The notes under the pieces were generated by a model that saw only the letters and a program-made list of their open reading frames with translations, was not told the DNA's origin and ran no database searches. Below are positions 1 to 10,251 of a stretch of 64,000 nucleotides of DNA, piece after piece (position 1 is the first letter of the stretch; every line of letters starts with the position of its first letter). The DNA comes from Alphaproteobacteria bacterium (lineage in GTDB: Bacteria > Pseudomonadota > Alphaproteobacteria > Micropepsales > Micropepsaceae): NCBI GenBank assembly GCA_016783965.1, contig JADHVO010000002.1, forward strand, positions 372,001 through 436,000, written 5' to 3'. The position numbers were made by a program, and so were the translations under genes.

Positions 1-254
1 TCTCCGTCGCCGACACAGGCCCTGGCATGGCGCCGGAGATGAAGGCCCGGGCGTTCGAGCGCTTCGCCTCGAAGACCCGCGCCGGCCAGCGCGCCGGTGC
101 CGGCCTCGGCCTCGCGCTGGTCAACCGCTTCGTCGAGCTCCACGATGGCTGGGTCGAGATCGAGAGCGAGGAGGGCACCATCGTCCGCTGTCATTTCCCC
201 CGCCGCATCATCCCCAACGAACCCGCACCGACGACCGACCGCAAGACAGCCTAG
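1..254 (+). CDS. Sensor histidine kinase, C-terminal fragment
   Basis: The window opens inside this gene; its last 83 residues are read from base 3. They hold the end of a GHKL ATPase domain: the G1 box DTGPGM right at the edge, the G2 box GAGLGLAL some 25 residues later, the closing strand EGTIVRCHFP, and a short polar tail. This is the ATP-binding half of a histidine kinase. The sensor part and the phospho-accepting histidine lie left of the window, so the signal is unknown. It converges on the next gene, with a 77-base gap in which I see no clear terminator. Confidence 0.85.
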   Translation, partial: SVADTGPGMAPEMKARAFERFASKTRAGQRAGAGLGLALVNRFVELHDGWVEIESEEGTIVRCHFPRRIIPNEPAPTTDRKTA

Positions 255-331
255 GCCAACGGTCCAATCGACCGCACCGTGCGGGGTTCCTCAAACTCTC
301 TCATCTCGGGAGAGGAGGCCCCCCGCATGCG

Positions 332-1576
332 TCAATCCTTCTTCGCGAAGTCCGGCGCGTTGGTGGTCGGGATCGGCGTGCTGGCCCGCGCTGCCTTCAT
401 CTGCTCCTGCGTCACCGCCAGCGCCGCCACCGCACGCTCATTGTCCATGATCTTCTTCATCACGGCCTGTCCGGCGCGTTCGAACATCTGGCGGTTGTCG
501 ACCAGGTATTTCTGCGAGATGCGCAGCCCTTCCATGCTGTTGTGGATCTCCGGCATCACGTACCGCGCGACCATGTCCCAGCTGCGCGCCGTGTTCTCGG
601 GATTGGCCCAGTCGTGCACGAAGCCGATTACCGCGCCGAAACCGCCCGACACCTCCTGGATCTTGCGGATCGCCACAACCAGGTCGTCCGGCGTGCCTAT
701 CACCGCCGTGGTGCCCGGCGTGAACGCCGTCATCTGCACCGCTTCCTCGGGCGACTTGAACGGCGCCGTGCCGGGCCGGCCCAGCGTGCCGACGGTGTAC
801 TCGTTGTGCCAGCGCATCAGGCCCTGCCCTGCTTCATGCGCCGCCTTCTCGCGCGTCTCCGCGATGTGCCACGACAAGAGAATGCGCCACTCGGCGCGGT
901 TGGCGACCTTGCCCGCCTTCTTCGCCGCGTCCTCGGCATAACCCCACTGGGTATGCAGTCCGTTCAGCCCGCCCGGCTGCATCGAACCCAGCGAGATCAC
1001 GCCGATGCCGTGCTTGCCCGCCAACGTCATGCCCGACGGCGACACCTGCGAGGCGGTGACAAACGGCATGTTCTCCTGCACCGGCAGCAGCTGGAGTCGC
1101 GCATCCTTGAGCGTGAACCATTCGCTCTCATGCGTGACGCGCTCGCCGGCCAGGAGCCGCTTGATCACGCCGATCGCCTCGTCCTGCCGGTCGCGCTGCA
1201 CCATCGGATCGATGCCCAGCACGTACGCGTCCGACGGCAGCGCCCCCGGCCCCGATCCGAAGATCGCACGGCCATTCGTCATGATGTCGAGTTGCACCAT
1301 GCGCTGCGCCACGTTGAACGGATGATGATACGGCAGCGAGACCACGCCGGTGCCGAGCTTGATGTTGTGCGTCCGCTCGCCGGCCGCGGCCAGGAACATC
1401 TCCGGCGAGGCGATGATCTCCCAGCCCGAGGAGTGATGCTCGCCGCACCAGAATTCGTCGTATCCAAGCCGGTCGAGCTGCGCGACCAGGTCGATATCGC
1501 GGCGGAACGCAAGCACAGGGTTCTCACCAATGGGATGATGTGGCGCGAGAAAGGCTCCGAACTTGAGACGGGACAT
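332..1576 (-). CDS. LLM class (luciferase-like) flavin-dependent oxidoreductase
   Basis: A 414-residue protein of the bacterial luciferase-like fold, which uses reduced flavin and oxygen to oxidise organic substrates. Family signs are the N-terminal strand KFGAFLAPHHP, the active-site region FWCGEHHSSGWEI, KLGTGVVSLPYHHP and the flavin-phosphate segment RAIFGSGPGALPSD. An ATG 54 bases further upstream is in frame, but the start at 1576 has GGAG six bases before it and begins at the first conserved strand. The C-terminal 60 residues are less conserved and Ala-rich. No flavin reductase lies beside it. The substrate cannot be inferred; monoterpene- or alkane-type monooxygenases are the nearest well-known relatives. 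Confidence 0.9.
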   Translation of the reverse strand: MSRLKFGAFLAPHHPIGENPVLAFRRDIDLVAQLDRLGYDEFWCGEHHSSGWEIIASPEMFLAAAGERTHNIKLGTGVVSLPYHHPFNVAQRMVQLDIMTNGRAIFGSGPGALPSDAYVLGIDPMVQRDRQDEAIGVIKRLLAGERVTHESEWFTLKDARLQLLPVQENMPFVTASQVSPSGMTLAGKHGIGVISLGSMQPGGLNGLHTQWGYAEDAAKKAGKVANRAEWRILLSWHIAETREKAAHEAGQGLMRWHNEYTVGTLGRPGTAPFKSPEEAVQMTAFTPGTTAVIGTPDDLVVAIRKIQEVSGGFGAVIGFVHDWANPENTARSWDMVARYVMPEIHNSMEGLRISQKYLVDNRQMFERAGQAVMKKIMDNERAVAALAVTQEQMKAARASTPIPTTNAPDFAKKD

Positions 1577-1648
1577 GGGCACTCCGATGGTTGGCTTCCT
1601 CCTGCTTATCAGCAACATTCCCCGGGACAAACTCGCCGGAGAAAAGCC

Positions 1649-2098
1649 ATGGCTGCCGCAGCGTTATCTTTCGTCGACCGGGCTGAGATCGAGCACACCT
1701 GCACAGGTCTGTGCCTTGATTATTCCTACTTCGCCGACTCGTCGCAGATGGACGCCTGGGCGGCGCTGTTTGCCGAGGACGCGGAAATGGTTCTGATGGG
1801 CCAGGTGCACAAAGGCCGGGCTGCGATCCGAGCGAGCGTGAACACCGACAACCGCGACGCGGTTGCGACTTACCACAGCCTCTCCAACATCCGCATAGCG
1901 ATCTTGAGCGATACGGATGCGCGCGGCACAGTTGGAATCGTTCTGTACGCCGCCCCGAAGGTGAACGGGGTCGGCAGCGCGTCCTCCCTCGCCCCGGCCG
2001 CGATCGGCGCCTATCACGACACCTATCGAAAGACCGCCGAGGGCTGGCGGTTCGCGCGCCGGGAATTCGTGCCGTCGATGATGCGCACCCAGACCTAG
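1649..2098 (+). CDS. SnoaL-like / NTF2-fold protein
   Basis: 149 residues that match the single-domain SnoaL-like pattern: an N-terminal helix (EHTCTGLCLDYSYFAD), the W-A-A-L-F-A-E-D-A strand typical of the fold, a central H (TYHSLSNIRI) and a C-terminal GWRFARREF strand. Such proteins are small cone-shaped enzymes (dehydratases, isomerases) or ligand binders. The start ATG has GGAG eight bases upstream. It is divergent from the LLM oxidoreductase with a 72-base shared control region, so the two may act on related small molecules; that link is inference only. Confidence 0.8.
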   Translation: MAAAALSFVDRAEIEHTCTGLCLDYSYFADSSQMDAWAALFAEDAEMVLMGQVHKGRAAIRASVNTDNRDAVATYHSLSNIRIAILSDTDARGTVGIVLYAAPKVNGVGSASSLAPAAIGAYHDTYRKTAEGWRFARREFVPSMMRTQT

Positions 2099-2193
2099 GC
2101 GAAGCACGGTCGGCAGCGCCCATAGCCGCCTCGCAACGCTCAGTCGCGAAGCCGAAATGCGTCAAAACTAGTGCACCGGGCTTAGGTTCTCAG

Positions 2194-2793
2194 GTGAAAG
2201 CCCGGAGTGCTGCCCACGTGTCCATTCGTTTGGTCCTCGCCGCCGCCGTCGTTACACCGCTTCTGATGCCGGCTGCCGATGCCGGCACCGTCCCGGTCGG
2301 AGCTTTCAAACAGGTTGCCCTGCATGGCGGCGGCCACATCGTGCTCAAGCACGGCGCGACGCAAAGCGTTTCGCTGATCGCGGGCAGTACCGATGTCACC
2401 AGCTTCACCATCCAGGATGGAACCGAACTGGTCATCGACACGTGCGGTAACACCGTCGTCATGTGTCCCGTTCACTACGACCTCGATATCGAGATCACCT
2501 CGCCCGACATTCAGGGCGTCTCCATCCACGGTGGCGGCGAGATCGCTACCGAAGGCGCGTTCCCCGCCCAAAATAACCTTGCGGTCGATATACACGGCGG
2601 CGGCGAAATCGACGTGCGCGGGATCGATGCGCGAGATGTCGCGGCGGCCGTACACGATGGCGGCGGCATCAAGCTGACCGCGACGCACAGTCTGGTCGCG
2701 TCCATCCACGGGGGCGGTGACATTACCTTCCGCGGCCATCCGAGCCTGGTCGAGTCCATCCACGGCGGCGGCGACATCGACAGCGAAGACTGA
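2194..2793 (+). CDS. Exported head-GIN/DUF2807-type repeat protein (first of a tandem pair)
   Basis: 199 residues with an N-terminal signal peptide (hydrophobic IRLVLAAAVVTPLLMP, cleavage near AADA) and then a repetitive beta-solenoid-like body. The motif (I/L)HGGG(E/D/H)I recurs five times at roughly 20-residue spacing after residue 105. This fits the DUF2807 'putative auto-transporter adhesin, head GIN' family, which is periplasmic or surface exposed and of unknown function. The start is a GTG; a second in-frame GTG at 2218 has GGAG ten bases before it and gives a shorter signal peptide, so it is a fair alternative. The next gene is a paralogue. Confidence 0.75.
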   Translation: MKARSAAHVSIRLVLAAAVVTPLLMPAADAGTVPVGAFKQVALHGGGHIVLKHGATQSVSLIAGSTDVTSFTIQDGTELVIDTCGNTVVMCPVHYDLDIEITSPDIQGVSIHGGGEIATEGAFPAQNNLAVDIHGGGEIDVRGIDARDVAAAVHDGGGIKLTATHSLVASIHGGGDITFRGHPSLVESIHGGGDIDSED

Positions 2794-2808
2794 ACAGGGA
2801 GAACAACA

Positions 2809-4918
<2,110 letters not shown>

Positions 4919-5018
4919 TCTTGCCCCGTTTTCGGGGCCGACCATGGCGGAACATGCCCGCACAATCAACCGCTTACGCCGCGTTGAGCGTGCGGTCGCC
5001 GCAGGCTAGAAGAGTACA

Positions 5019-5495
5019 ATGCCTCAAGAATCTCAGACATTTGAGCGGACCGTTCCGCTGACAGACCTCGCAGCCACGGAGGCTCTGGGCGCGCGGATTG
5101 CCGCAGCGCTCAGCATTGGCGACGCGGTGGCGCTGGAAGGCGACCTGGGCGCCGGAAAGACGACGCTGGCCCGCGCCATCCTGCACAACCTGGGCGTGAC
5201 CGAAGAGGTGCCAAGCCCAACGTTCACCCTGGTCCAATATTACGAGACACCGAAGCTCAACGTCCGCCACTACGATCTCTACCGAATTGAGAAACCGGAA
5301 GAGGTCGACGAGCTTGGCCTCGACGAAGCGCTCGACGACGGGGCCGCCTTGATCGAGTGGCCTGAGCGGGCGCTGGCATGGCTGCCGCCGGACCGCCTGC
5401 ACGTCGCCATGTCACTGACCAATGGCTCACGTAAAGCAAGAATCAGCGGCCCGCCACGCTGGGCCAAACCGATGCAGGCCGAAGCTACCGCATGA
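5019..5495 (+). CDS. tsaE: tRNA threonylcarbamoyladenosine biosynthesis ATPase TsaE
   Basis: 158 residues. Walker A GDLGAGKTT at residues 41-49, the family motif PSPTFTLV, and HYDLYRIE followed by a Walker-B-like acidic stretch (DELGLDEAL) and LIEWPERA identify TsaE. It works with TsaB and TsaD to make t6A37 in ANN-decoding tRNAs in the cytoplasm. It heads a long + strand operon; its TGA overlaps the ATG of the next gene (ATGA at 5492), so translation is coupled. Confidence 0.95.
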   Translation: MPQESQTFERTVPLTDLAATEALGARIAAALSIGDAVALEGDLGAGKTTLARAILHNLGVTEEVPSPTFTLVQYYETPKLNVRHYDLYRIEKPEEVDELGLDEALDDGAALIEWPERALAWLPPDRLHVAMSLTNGSRKARISGPPRWAKPMQAEATA

Positions 5496-6601
5496 CAGAC
5501 CGCAACGATCAGATGGACGAGTTCCTCGCGGCTTCCGGCTGGGGCGACGCGAACAAGACGCCGCTTCCAGGCGATGCCTCGACCCGCCGCTATGTCCGCC
5601 TCGAACGCAACGGCCGCAAGGCGATGCTGATGGACCAGCCGCAGAACGCGGAAGCGAAGGACGCTCCGCCGGAAGCCACGCCCGAGGAACGCGCGAGGTT
5701 CGGCTACAATGCGTTGGCTCGCCTTGCTGCCGGCGACGTCAGCCGCTTTGTCGCTGTGGCGAATTTCCTGCGCAAGCAGGGGCTGACCGCGCCTGAGATT
5801 ATCGCGGCCGATCCGCGCGCCGGATTCGCGATCATCGAAGACCTGGGCGACGATCTCTATGCCGACGTTCTGAAACGTGGCGGTGATGAGCGTGGGTTGT
5901 ACGCTTCTGCCGCCGACGTTCTCGCCCGCCTGCACGAAGATCGTGCGCCGGCGGTGCTGGCGCCCGGAAAGCCGCTCTACCCCTATGACGAGACCGCGCA
6001 GCTCGCGGAAGTCAGCCTGATGACGGAGTGGTTCATCCCTTTTGCGCTCGGCCGCAATGCCACCGCTGATGAGGTCGGCGAACACTGCGCTCTCTGGCAG
6101 AAGACCCTGCGCGACACGGTGCGCAGCAAACCCGTGCTGGTGCACCGCGACTATCACGCCGAGAACTTGATGTGGCTGCCGGATCGCAACGATGTGGCCC
6201 GCGTCGGTCTGATCGATTTCCAGGATGCCGTCGCCGGCTCCCAGGCTCAGGACCTGATGCATCTGCTCGAAGATGCCCGCCGCGACGTTTCGCCGGAAAC
6301 GACACAGGCCACCATCCGCCACTACTTCGACATCATGAAGGCCAAGGGCCTCGGCCTCGATGAAGAGCCGTTTCGCGCCGAAATGGCCGCCATCTCCGGA
6401 CAGCGCAACGCCCGCATCGTCGGCATCTTCGCACGTCTTAATAAGCGTGACGGCAAACCGCGCTACCTTCAGTTCCTGCCGCGTGTGTGGGGGCACCTGA
6501 ACCGCGACCTGGAGAACCCGTCGATGGCCGATCTGAAAGCCTGGTACGCGAAGACGATCCCGATGGAAAAGCGCGCCGCGACCTACGGAGCCGCCGCATG
6601 A
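5492..6601 (+). CDS. amgK: N-acetylmuramate/N-acetylglucosamine kinase AmgK
   Basis: 369 residues of the aminoglycoside-phosphotransferase fold. The catalytic loop HRDYHAENL (near residue 217) and the metal-binding GLIDFQDAV (near 240) are intact. Its position directly before a MurU-type nucleotidyltransferase identifies it as the anomeric sugar kinase of the AmgK-MurU salvage route, which turns recycled MurNAc into UDP-MurNAc and bypasses the fosfomycin-sensitive MurA step. It overlaps tsaE upstream and murU downstream by four bases each. Confidence 0.9.
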   Translation: MTDRNDQMDEFLAASGWGDANKTPLPGDASTRRYVRLERNGRKAMLMDQPQNAEAKDAPPEATPEERARFGYNALARLAAGDVSRFVAVANFLRKQGLTAPEIIAADPRAGFAIIEDLGDDLYADVLKRGGDERGLYASAADVLARLHEDRAPAVLAPGKPLYPYDETAQLAEVSLMTEWFIPFALGRNATADEVGEHCALWQKTLRDTVRSKPVLVHRDYHAENLMWLPDRNDVARVGLIDFQDAVAGSQAQDLMHLLEDARRDVSPETTQATIRHYFDIMKAKGLGLDEEPFRAEMAAISGQRNARIVGIFARLNKRDGKPRYLQFLPRVWGHLNRDLENPSMADLKAWYAKTIPMEKRAATYGAAA

Positions 6602-7323
6602 GCCGCCCGACGCGCGCGATGGTGATGGCCGCAGGTCTCGGCACGCGGATGCGCCCTCTAACCGACGACAAGCCGAAGCCGCTGGTGAAGGTGGCGGGCA
6701 AGACGCTGATCGACCACGCACTCGACAAGCTCGTGCAGGCCGGCGTGACCATGGCCGTGGTCAACGTCCACTACAAGGCCGAGATGTTGAAGGACCATCT
6801 CGCCAGGCGCCACGACATTGAAATTCGTTATTCGGAAGAGACCAGCGAGCTTCTCGGAACAGGCGGCGGGGTCGTCAAAGCCCTGCCCCACTTCGACGGC
6901 CAACCTTTCTTCATCACGAACTCGGACACAGTCTGGGTTGAAGGCGTGGGACGTGCGCTCGACCGTATGGTCGCACGCTGGGATGCGGACGAAATGGACG
7001 GCCTCCTACTTCTCGCTTCCATGGTTACCGCCCTCGGTTTCGAGGGCATGGGAGACTTCAACATGGACGCCTGCGGCCACATTTCGCGGGGGGAAGAACG
7101 CCGGCTCACGCCTTTCGCCTATCCCGGTGTGCAGATCGTGCATCCGCGCCTGTTCGACGGCGCTCCGAAGGGGGCGTTCTCGACCAACCGCATGTGGGAT
7201 GTCGCGATCGAGAAGGGCCGCCTGTTCGGCGTGCGCCTCGACGGTGTCTGGATCCATGTTGGTACGCCCGAAGCCGTGAGAGACGCCGAGGAATTCCTCG
7301 CCGATGCATATCTGGTCACCTGA
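6598..7323 (+). CDS. murU: N-acetylmuramate-1-phosphate uridylyltransferase MurU
   Basis: 241 residues. The nucleotidyltransferase signature GLGTRMRPLTDDKPKPL begins at residue 13, NSDTVW marks the metal-binding aspartate, and the C-terminal WIHVGTPEAV is typical of sugar-1-phosphate nucleotidyltransferases. With AmgK it makes UDP-MurNAc from salvaged wall sugar. The reading frame is open further upstream inside amgK, but the ATG in ATGA overlap with the amgK stop is the start that fits. The gap to addB is six bases. Confidence 0.9.
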   Translation: MSRPTRAMVMAAGLGTRMRPLTDDKPKPLVKVAGKTLIDHALDKLVQAGVTMAVVNVHYKAEMLKDHLARRHDIEIRYSEETSELLGTGGGVVKALPHFDGQPFFITNSDTVWVEGVGRALDRMVARWDADEMDGLLLLASMVTALGFEGMGDFNMDACGHISRGEERRLTPFAYPGVQIVHPRLFDGAPKGAFSTNRMWDVAIEKGRLFGVRLDGVWIHVGTPEAVRDAEEFLADAYLVT

Positions 7324-7329
7324 GCGGCG

Positions 7330-10251
7330 ATGGCGAATGTCTTCACGATTCCACCTTCGGCAAACTTCGCCGAGGCGCTCGCCCGTGGCCTGATCGGTCA
7401 ACTGGGCGAAGGCCCCTTCGCCCTCGCCGACGCGGTCATTTACCTCCCGACGCGCCGCGCCCAGCGCACATTCGGCGACGCCTTCGCCCGCGTGCTCGGC
7501 GGCGCCGCTCTGCTCCCGCAGTTCAAGGCGCTCGGCGATGTCGAAGAAGATGAATTCATATTCGATGCCGAAACGCTTGATCTGCCGCCTGCCATCACGC
7601 CGATGCGTCGCATGCTGCTGCTCGCGACAATGGTGCGCCGCTGGTATCGCGCCACGCATGGCGAGGACATCGGCTTCGCCCAGGCGACCGCCCTGGCCGA
7701 AGGTCTCGCCAAGGTCATGGACGAGGTCGAAACCCTCGGCGCAGATCTCGCCCATCTTGACCGTGTGATCCCCGGCACTCTCGCTGCGCATTGGGAGAAG
7801 GTGAAGGACTTCCTTGACCTCCTGAACCGCGAATGGCCGAAGATCCTCACGGACGAGGGCCGCATCGGCCCTGCGACACGCCGCAACCTTGCGCTGCAAG
7901 CGCTCGCGGCGCGCCTGAAATCCGCGCCATCCGAAGGTCCGGTAATCGCAGCGGGTTCGACCGGCTCCATTCCCGCCACCGCAGCATTGATGCAGGCCAT
8001 CCTCGAGCATCCGAACGGTTCGGTCGTCTTGCCCGGTCTGGATCGCGAACTCGATCTTGCGAGCTGGAACGATCTTGATCCCGGTCACCCGCAATTCGGG
8101 ATGAAGCAGCTGCTGGGCCGCCTCGGCCTCCAGCGCGCCGATGTCAGGGATTGGTGCGGCGACGGTAATGCAAGACGCGAGCGCGTTTTGCGGGAAGCGC
8201 TTCGTCCCGCGCCTACCACCGACGCCTGGCGCGCCATCGCGGACGCCAAGGACGCACGAAGCATCGGCGATGGCCTGGCCGGCGTCTCCCTGGTCGAGGC
8301 CGCCGACCCGATGGAAGAAGCCATAACCATCGCGGTCATCCTGCGCGAAGCACTGGAGACACCTGGAAAGACAGCAGCCTTGGTCACGCCCGACCGCACC
8401 CTTGGCCGCCGCGTCGCGAGCGAATTGCAGCGTTGGGATATCGAAGTCGACAAATCCGCCGGCGTACCGCTCTCGGACACGCCACCCGGCACGTTCCTGT
8501 CCCTGCTTGCGGAGGCCGCCGCCGAACGGTTCGCACCTGTCCCGCTTCTCGCGCTACTGCGCCATCCCTTCGCCACGCTCGGCCGCAGCGACACGGCCGG
8601 CTTCCGCGCCACCGTGCGCGCATTGGATCTCGCGTTGCGCGGCCCGCGGCCTGATGTCGGGCTCGATGGCATCGCCACGTTCCTGCGCAAGGCTCGCCCC
8701 AGGGCAGAGGGCCTGCGCGACTGGTTCGCCTCCGTCAGTACGGCGCTGAGACCGATCGAGGCCGCAACGTCTAATCCCGATGTCAAACTCGCCGAACTCG
8801 TCGCAGCGCATCTTGCGAGCGCCGACGCGCTCGCGGGCAGCGCGTTGTGGCAAGCCGAGGCCGGCGAAGCCATGGCGCGCTTCCTCGAAGAGTTGATCGA
8901 CGCGGCCAATGCGATCCCGCCCGTTGAACCCGGTGCCTATGCCGCTCTTTTCCGCAAGCTGGCGCTTCGGCAGACCGTCCGCCGCAACCGCAGCGGCCAT
9001 CCGCGTCTGGCGATCCTCGGCCCGCTCGAAGCGCGCTTGCAGAGCTTCGACACCATAGTGCTTGGCGGTCTCAACGAAGGTACCTGGCCGCGCACGCCGG
9101 GCGCCGATCCGTGGTTCTCGCGGCCAATGCGCTTGGCGCTCGGTCTCGAGCAGCCGGAGCGCGCCATCGGCCAGTCGGCCCACGACTTTGCAATGCTCTG
9201 CGCTGGTCCGCGCGTTGTGCTTGCACGCGCGATGAAAGCAGACGGTGTACCGACCATCGCGTCGCGCTGGGTCCAGCGCCTCAATCAGCTCGCCACCGGC
9301 CTCGGCTTGCGCAACGAGCGAGCCGATGTGCTTGCGCCGGCCGAAGATTATTTGTTGCTCGCACGCAGCCTCTACGATGCCGGAAAGCCGCAACGCATCG
9401 ATCCGCCCAGCTTCGCACCGCCGGTCGAAGCCCGGCCCAAGCGCTTGCCCATCACCGATATCGAGAACTGGCTGCGTGATCCTTTCACGATCTACGCCAA
9501 GCGCGTGCTGAATCTCCGCATTCTCGACCCGCTTGACGCCGAAATCGGTCCGATGGAGCGCGGCACTGCGGTCCACAGGATCCTCGAGCGGTTCGTGAAA
9601 GAGCAACCCGGGCCGCTCGGCTCCGATGCCGCTGCGAAGCTTTGTGCCATCGCCGAAGAGGTCTACGCGGCGGATGGCATACCGGGTTCGGTGCTCGCGC
9701 TGTGGCGCCCACGCTTCGCCCGCGCCGCCGAGTGGTTCGTCGAAATCGAACGCGAGCGCCGCACCGGCATAGCACTGTCCTTCACCGAGATAGAGGGCAG
9801 GGCGAAACTCACGCCGGACTTCGAACTCTATGGTATCGCGGACCGCATCGACGTCCTTGCCAATGGCGGCGCCGCGATCCTCGACTACAAGACCGGCAAT
9901 CCGCCTACCAATCCGCAAATCGAAATCTTCCTTACGCCGCAACTCCTGCTCGAGGCAGCGCTCCTCAAGGCCGGAGGCTTCCCCGGAATCGGCGAGCGTG
10001 ATGCGCGCGAACTGCTCTACATCCAGATCAGCGGCGGCCGCAAAGCGGGTAAAATTCAGCCCATCGACGACCTTGGACTCATCAACGGCGCGGTCGCCAA
10101 GCTTCTCGCCCATATCGCGCTTTTCGAGCAGGAAGCCACGCCCTATCTCTCGCGTCCCCATCCGCAATTCGCGCGTGAGGAAGGCGATTACGACCACCTC
10201 GCACGCGTGCGCGAATGGTCGGTCAGCGGATGGGAGGTTCCAGAAGAGTGA
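7330..10251 (+). CDS. addB: Double-strand break repair protein AddB
   Basis: 973 residues, alphaproteobacterial AddB in length and layout. The N-terminal helicase-like region (YLPTRRAQRTFGDAF) lacks a working Walker A, as known for this subfamily. The C-terminal PD-(D/E)XK nuclease is visible as DRIDVLANGGAAILDYKTG around residue 840. It is the partner of AddA in RecBCD-like resection of broken ends to load RecA. Its TGA overlaps the GTG start of addA, in keeping with a fixed stoichiometry. Confidence 0.95.
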   Translation: MANVFTIPPSANFAEALARGLIGQLGEGPFALADAVIYLPTRRAQRTFGDAFARVLGGAALLPQFKALGDVEEDEFIFDAETLDLPPAITPMRRMLLLATMVRRWYRATHGEDIGFAQATALAEGLAKVMDEVETLGADLAHLDRVIPGTLAAHWEKVKDFLDLLNREWPKILTDEGRIGPATRRNLALQALAARLKSAPSEGPVIAAGSTGSIPATAALMQAILEHPNGSVVLPGLDRELDLASWNDLDPGHPQFGMKQLLGRLGLQRADVRDWCGDGNARRERVLREALRPAPTTDAWRAIADAKDARSIGDGLAGVSLVEAADPMEEAITIAVILREALETPGKTAALVTPDRTLGRRVASELQRWDIEVDKSAGVPLSDTPPGTFLSLLAEAAAERFAPVPLLALLRHPFATLGRSDTAGFRATVRALDLALRGPRPDVGLDGIATFLRKARPRAEGLRDWFASVSTALRPIEAATSNPDVKLAELVAAHLASADALAGSALWQAEAGEAMARFLEELIDAANAIPPVEPGAYAALFRKLALRQTVRRNRSGHPRLAILGPLEARLQSFDTIVLGGLNEGTWPRTPGADPWFSRPMRLALGLEQPERAIGQSAHDFAMLCAGPRVVLARAMKADGVPTIASRWVQRLNQLATGLGLRNERADVLAPAEDYLLLARSLYDAGKPQRIDPPSFAPPVEARPKRLPITDIENWLRDPFTIYAKRVLNLRILDPLDAEIGPMERGTAVHRILERFVKEQPGPLGSDAAAKLCAIAEEVYAADGIPGSVLALWRPRFARAAEWFVEIERERRTGIALSFTEIEGRAKLTPDFELYGIADRIDVLANGGAAILDYKTGNPPTNPQIEIFLTPQLLLEAALLKAGGFPGIGERDARELLYIQISGGRKAGKIQPIDDLGLINGAVAKLLAHIALFEQEATPYLSRPHPQFAREEGDYDHLARVREWSVSGWEVPEE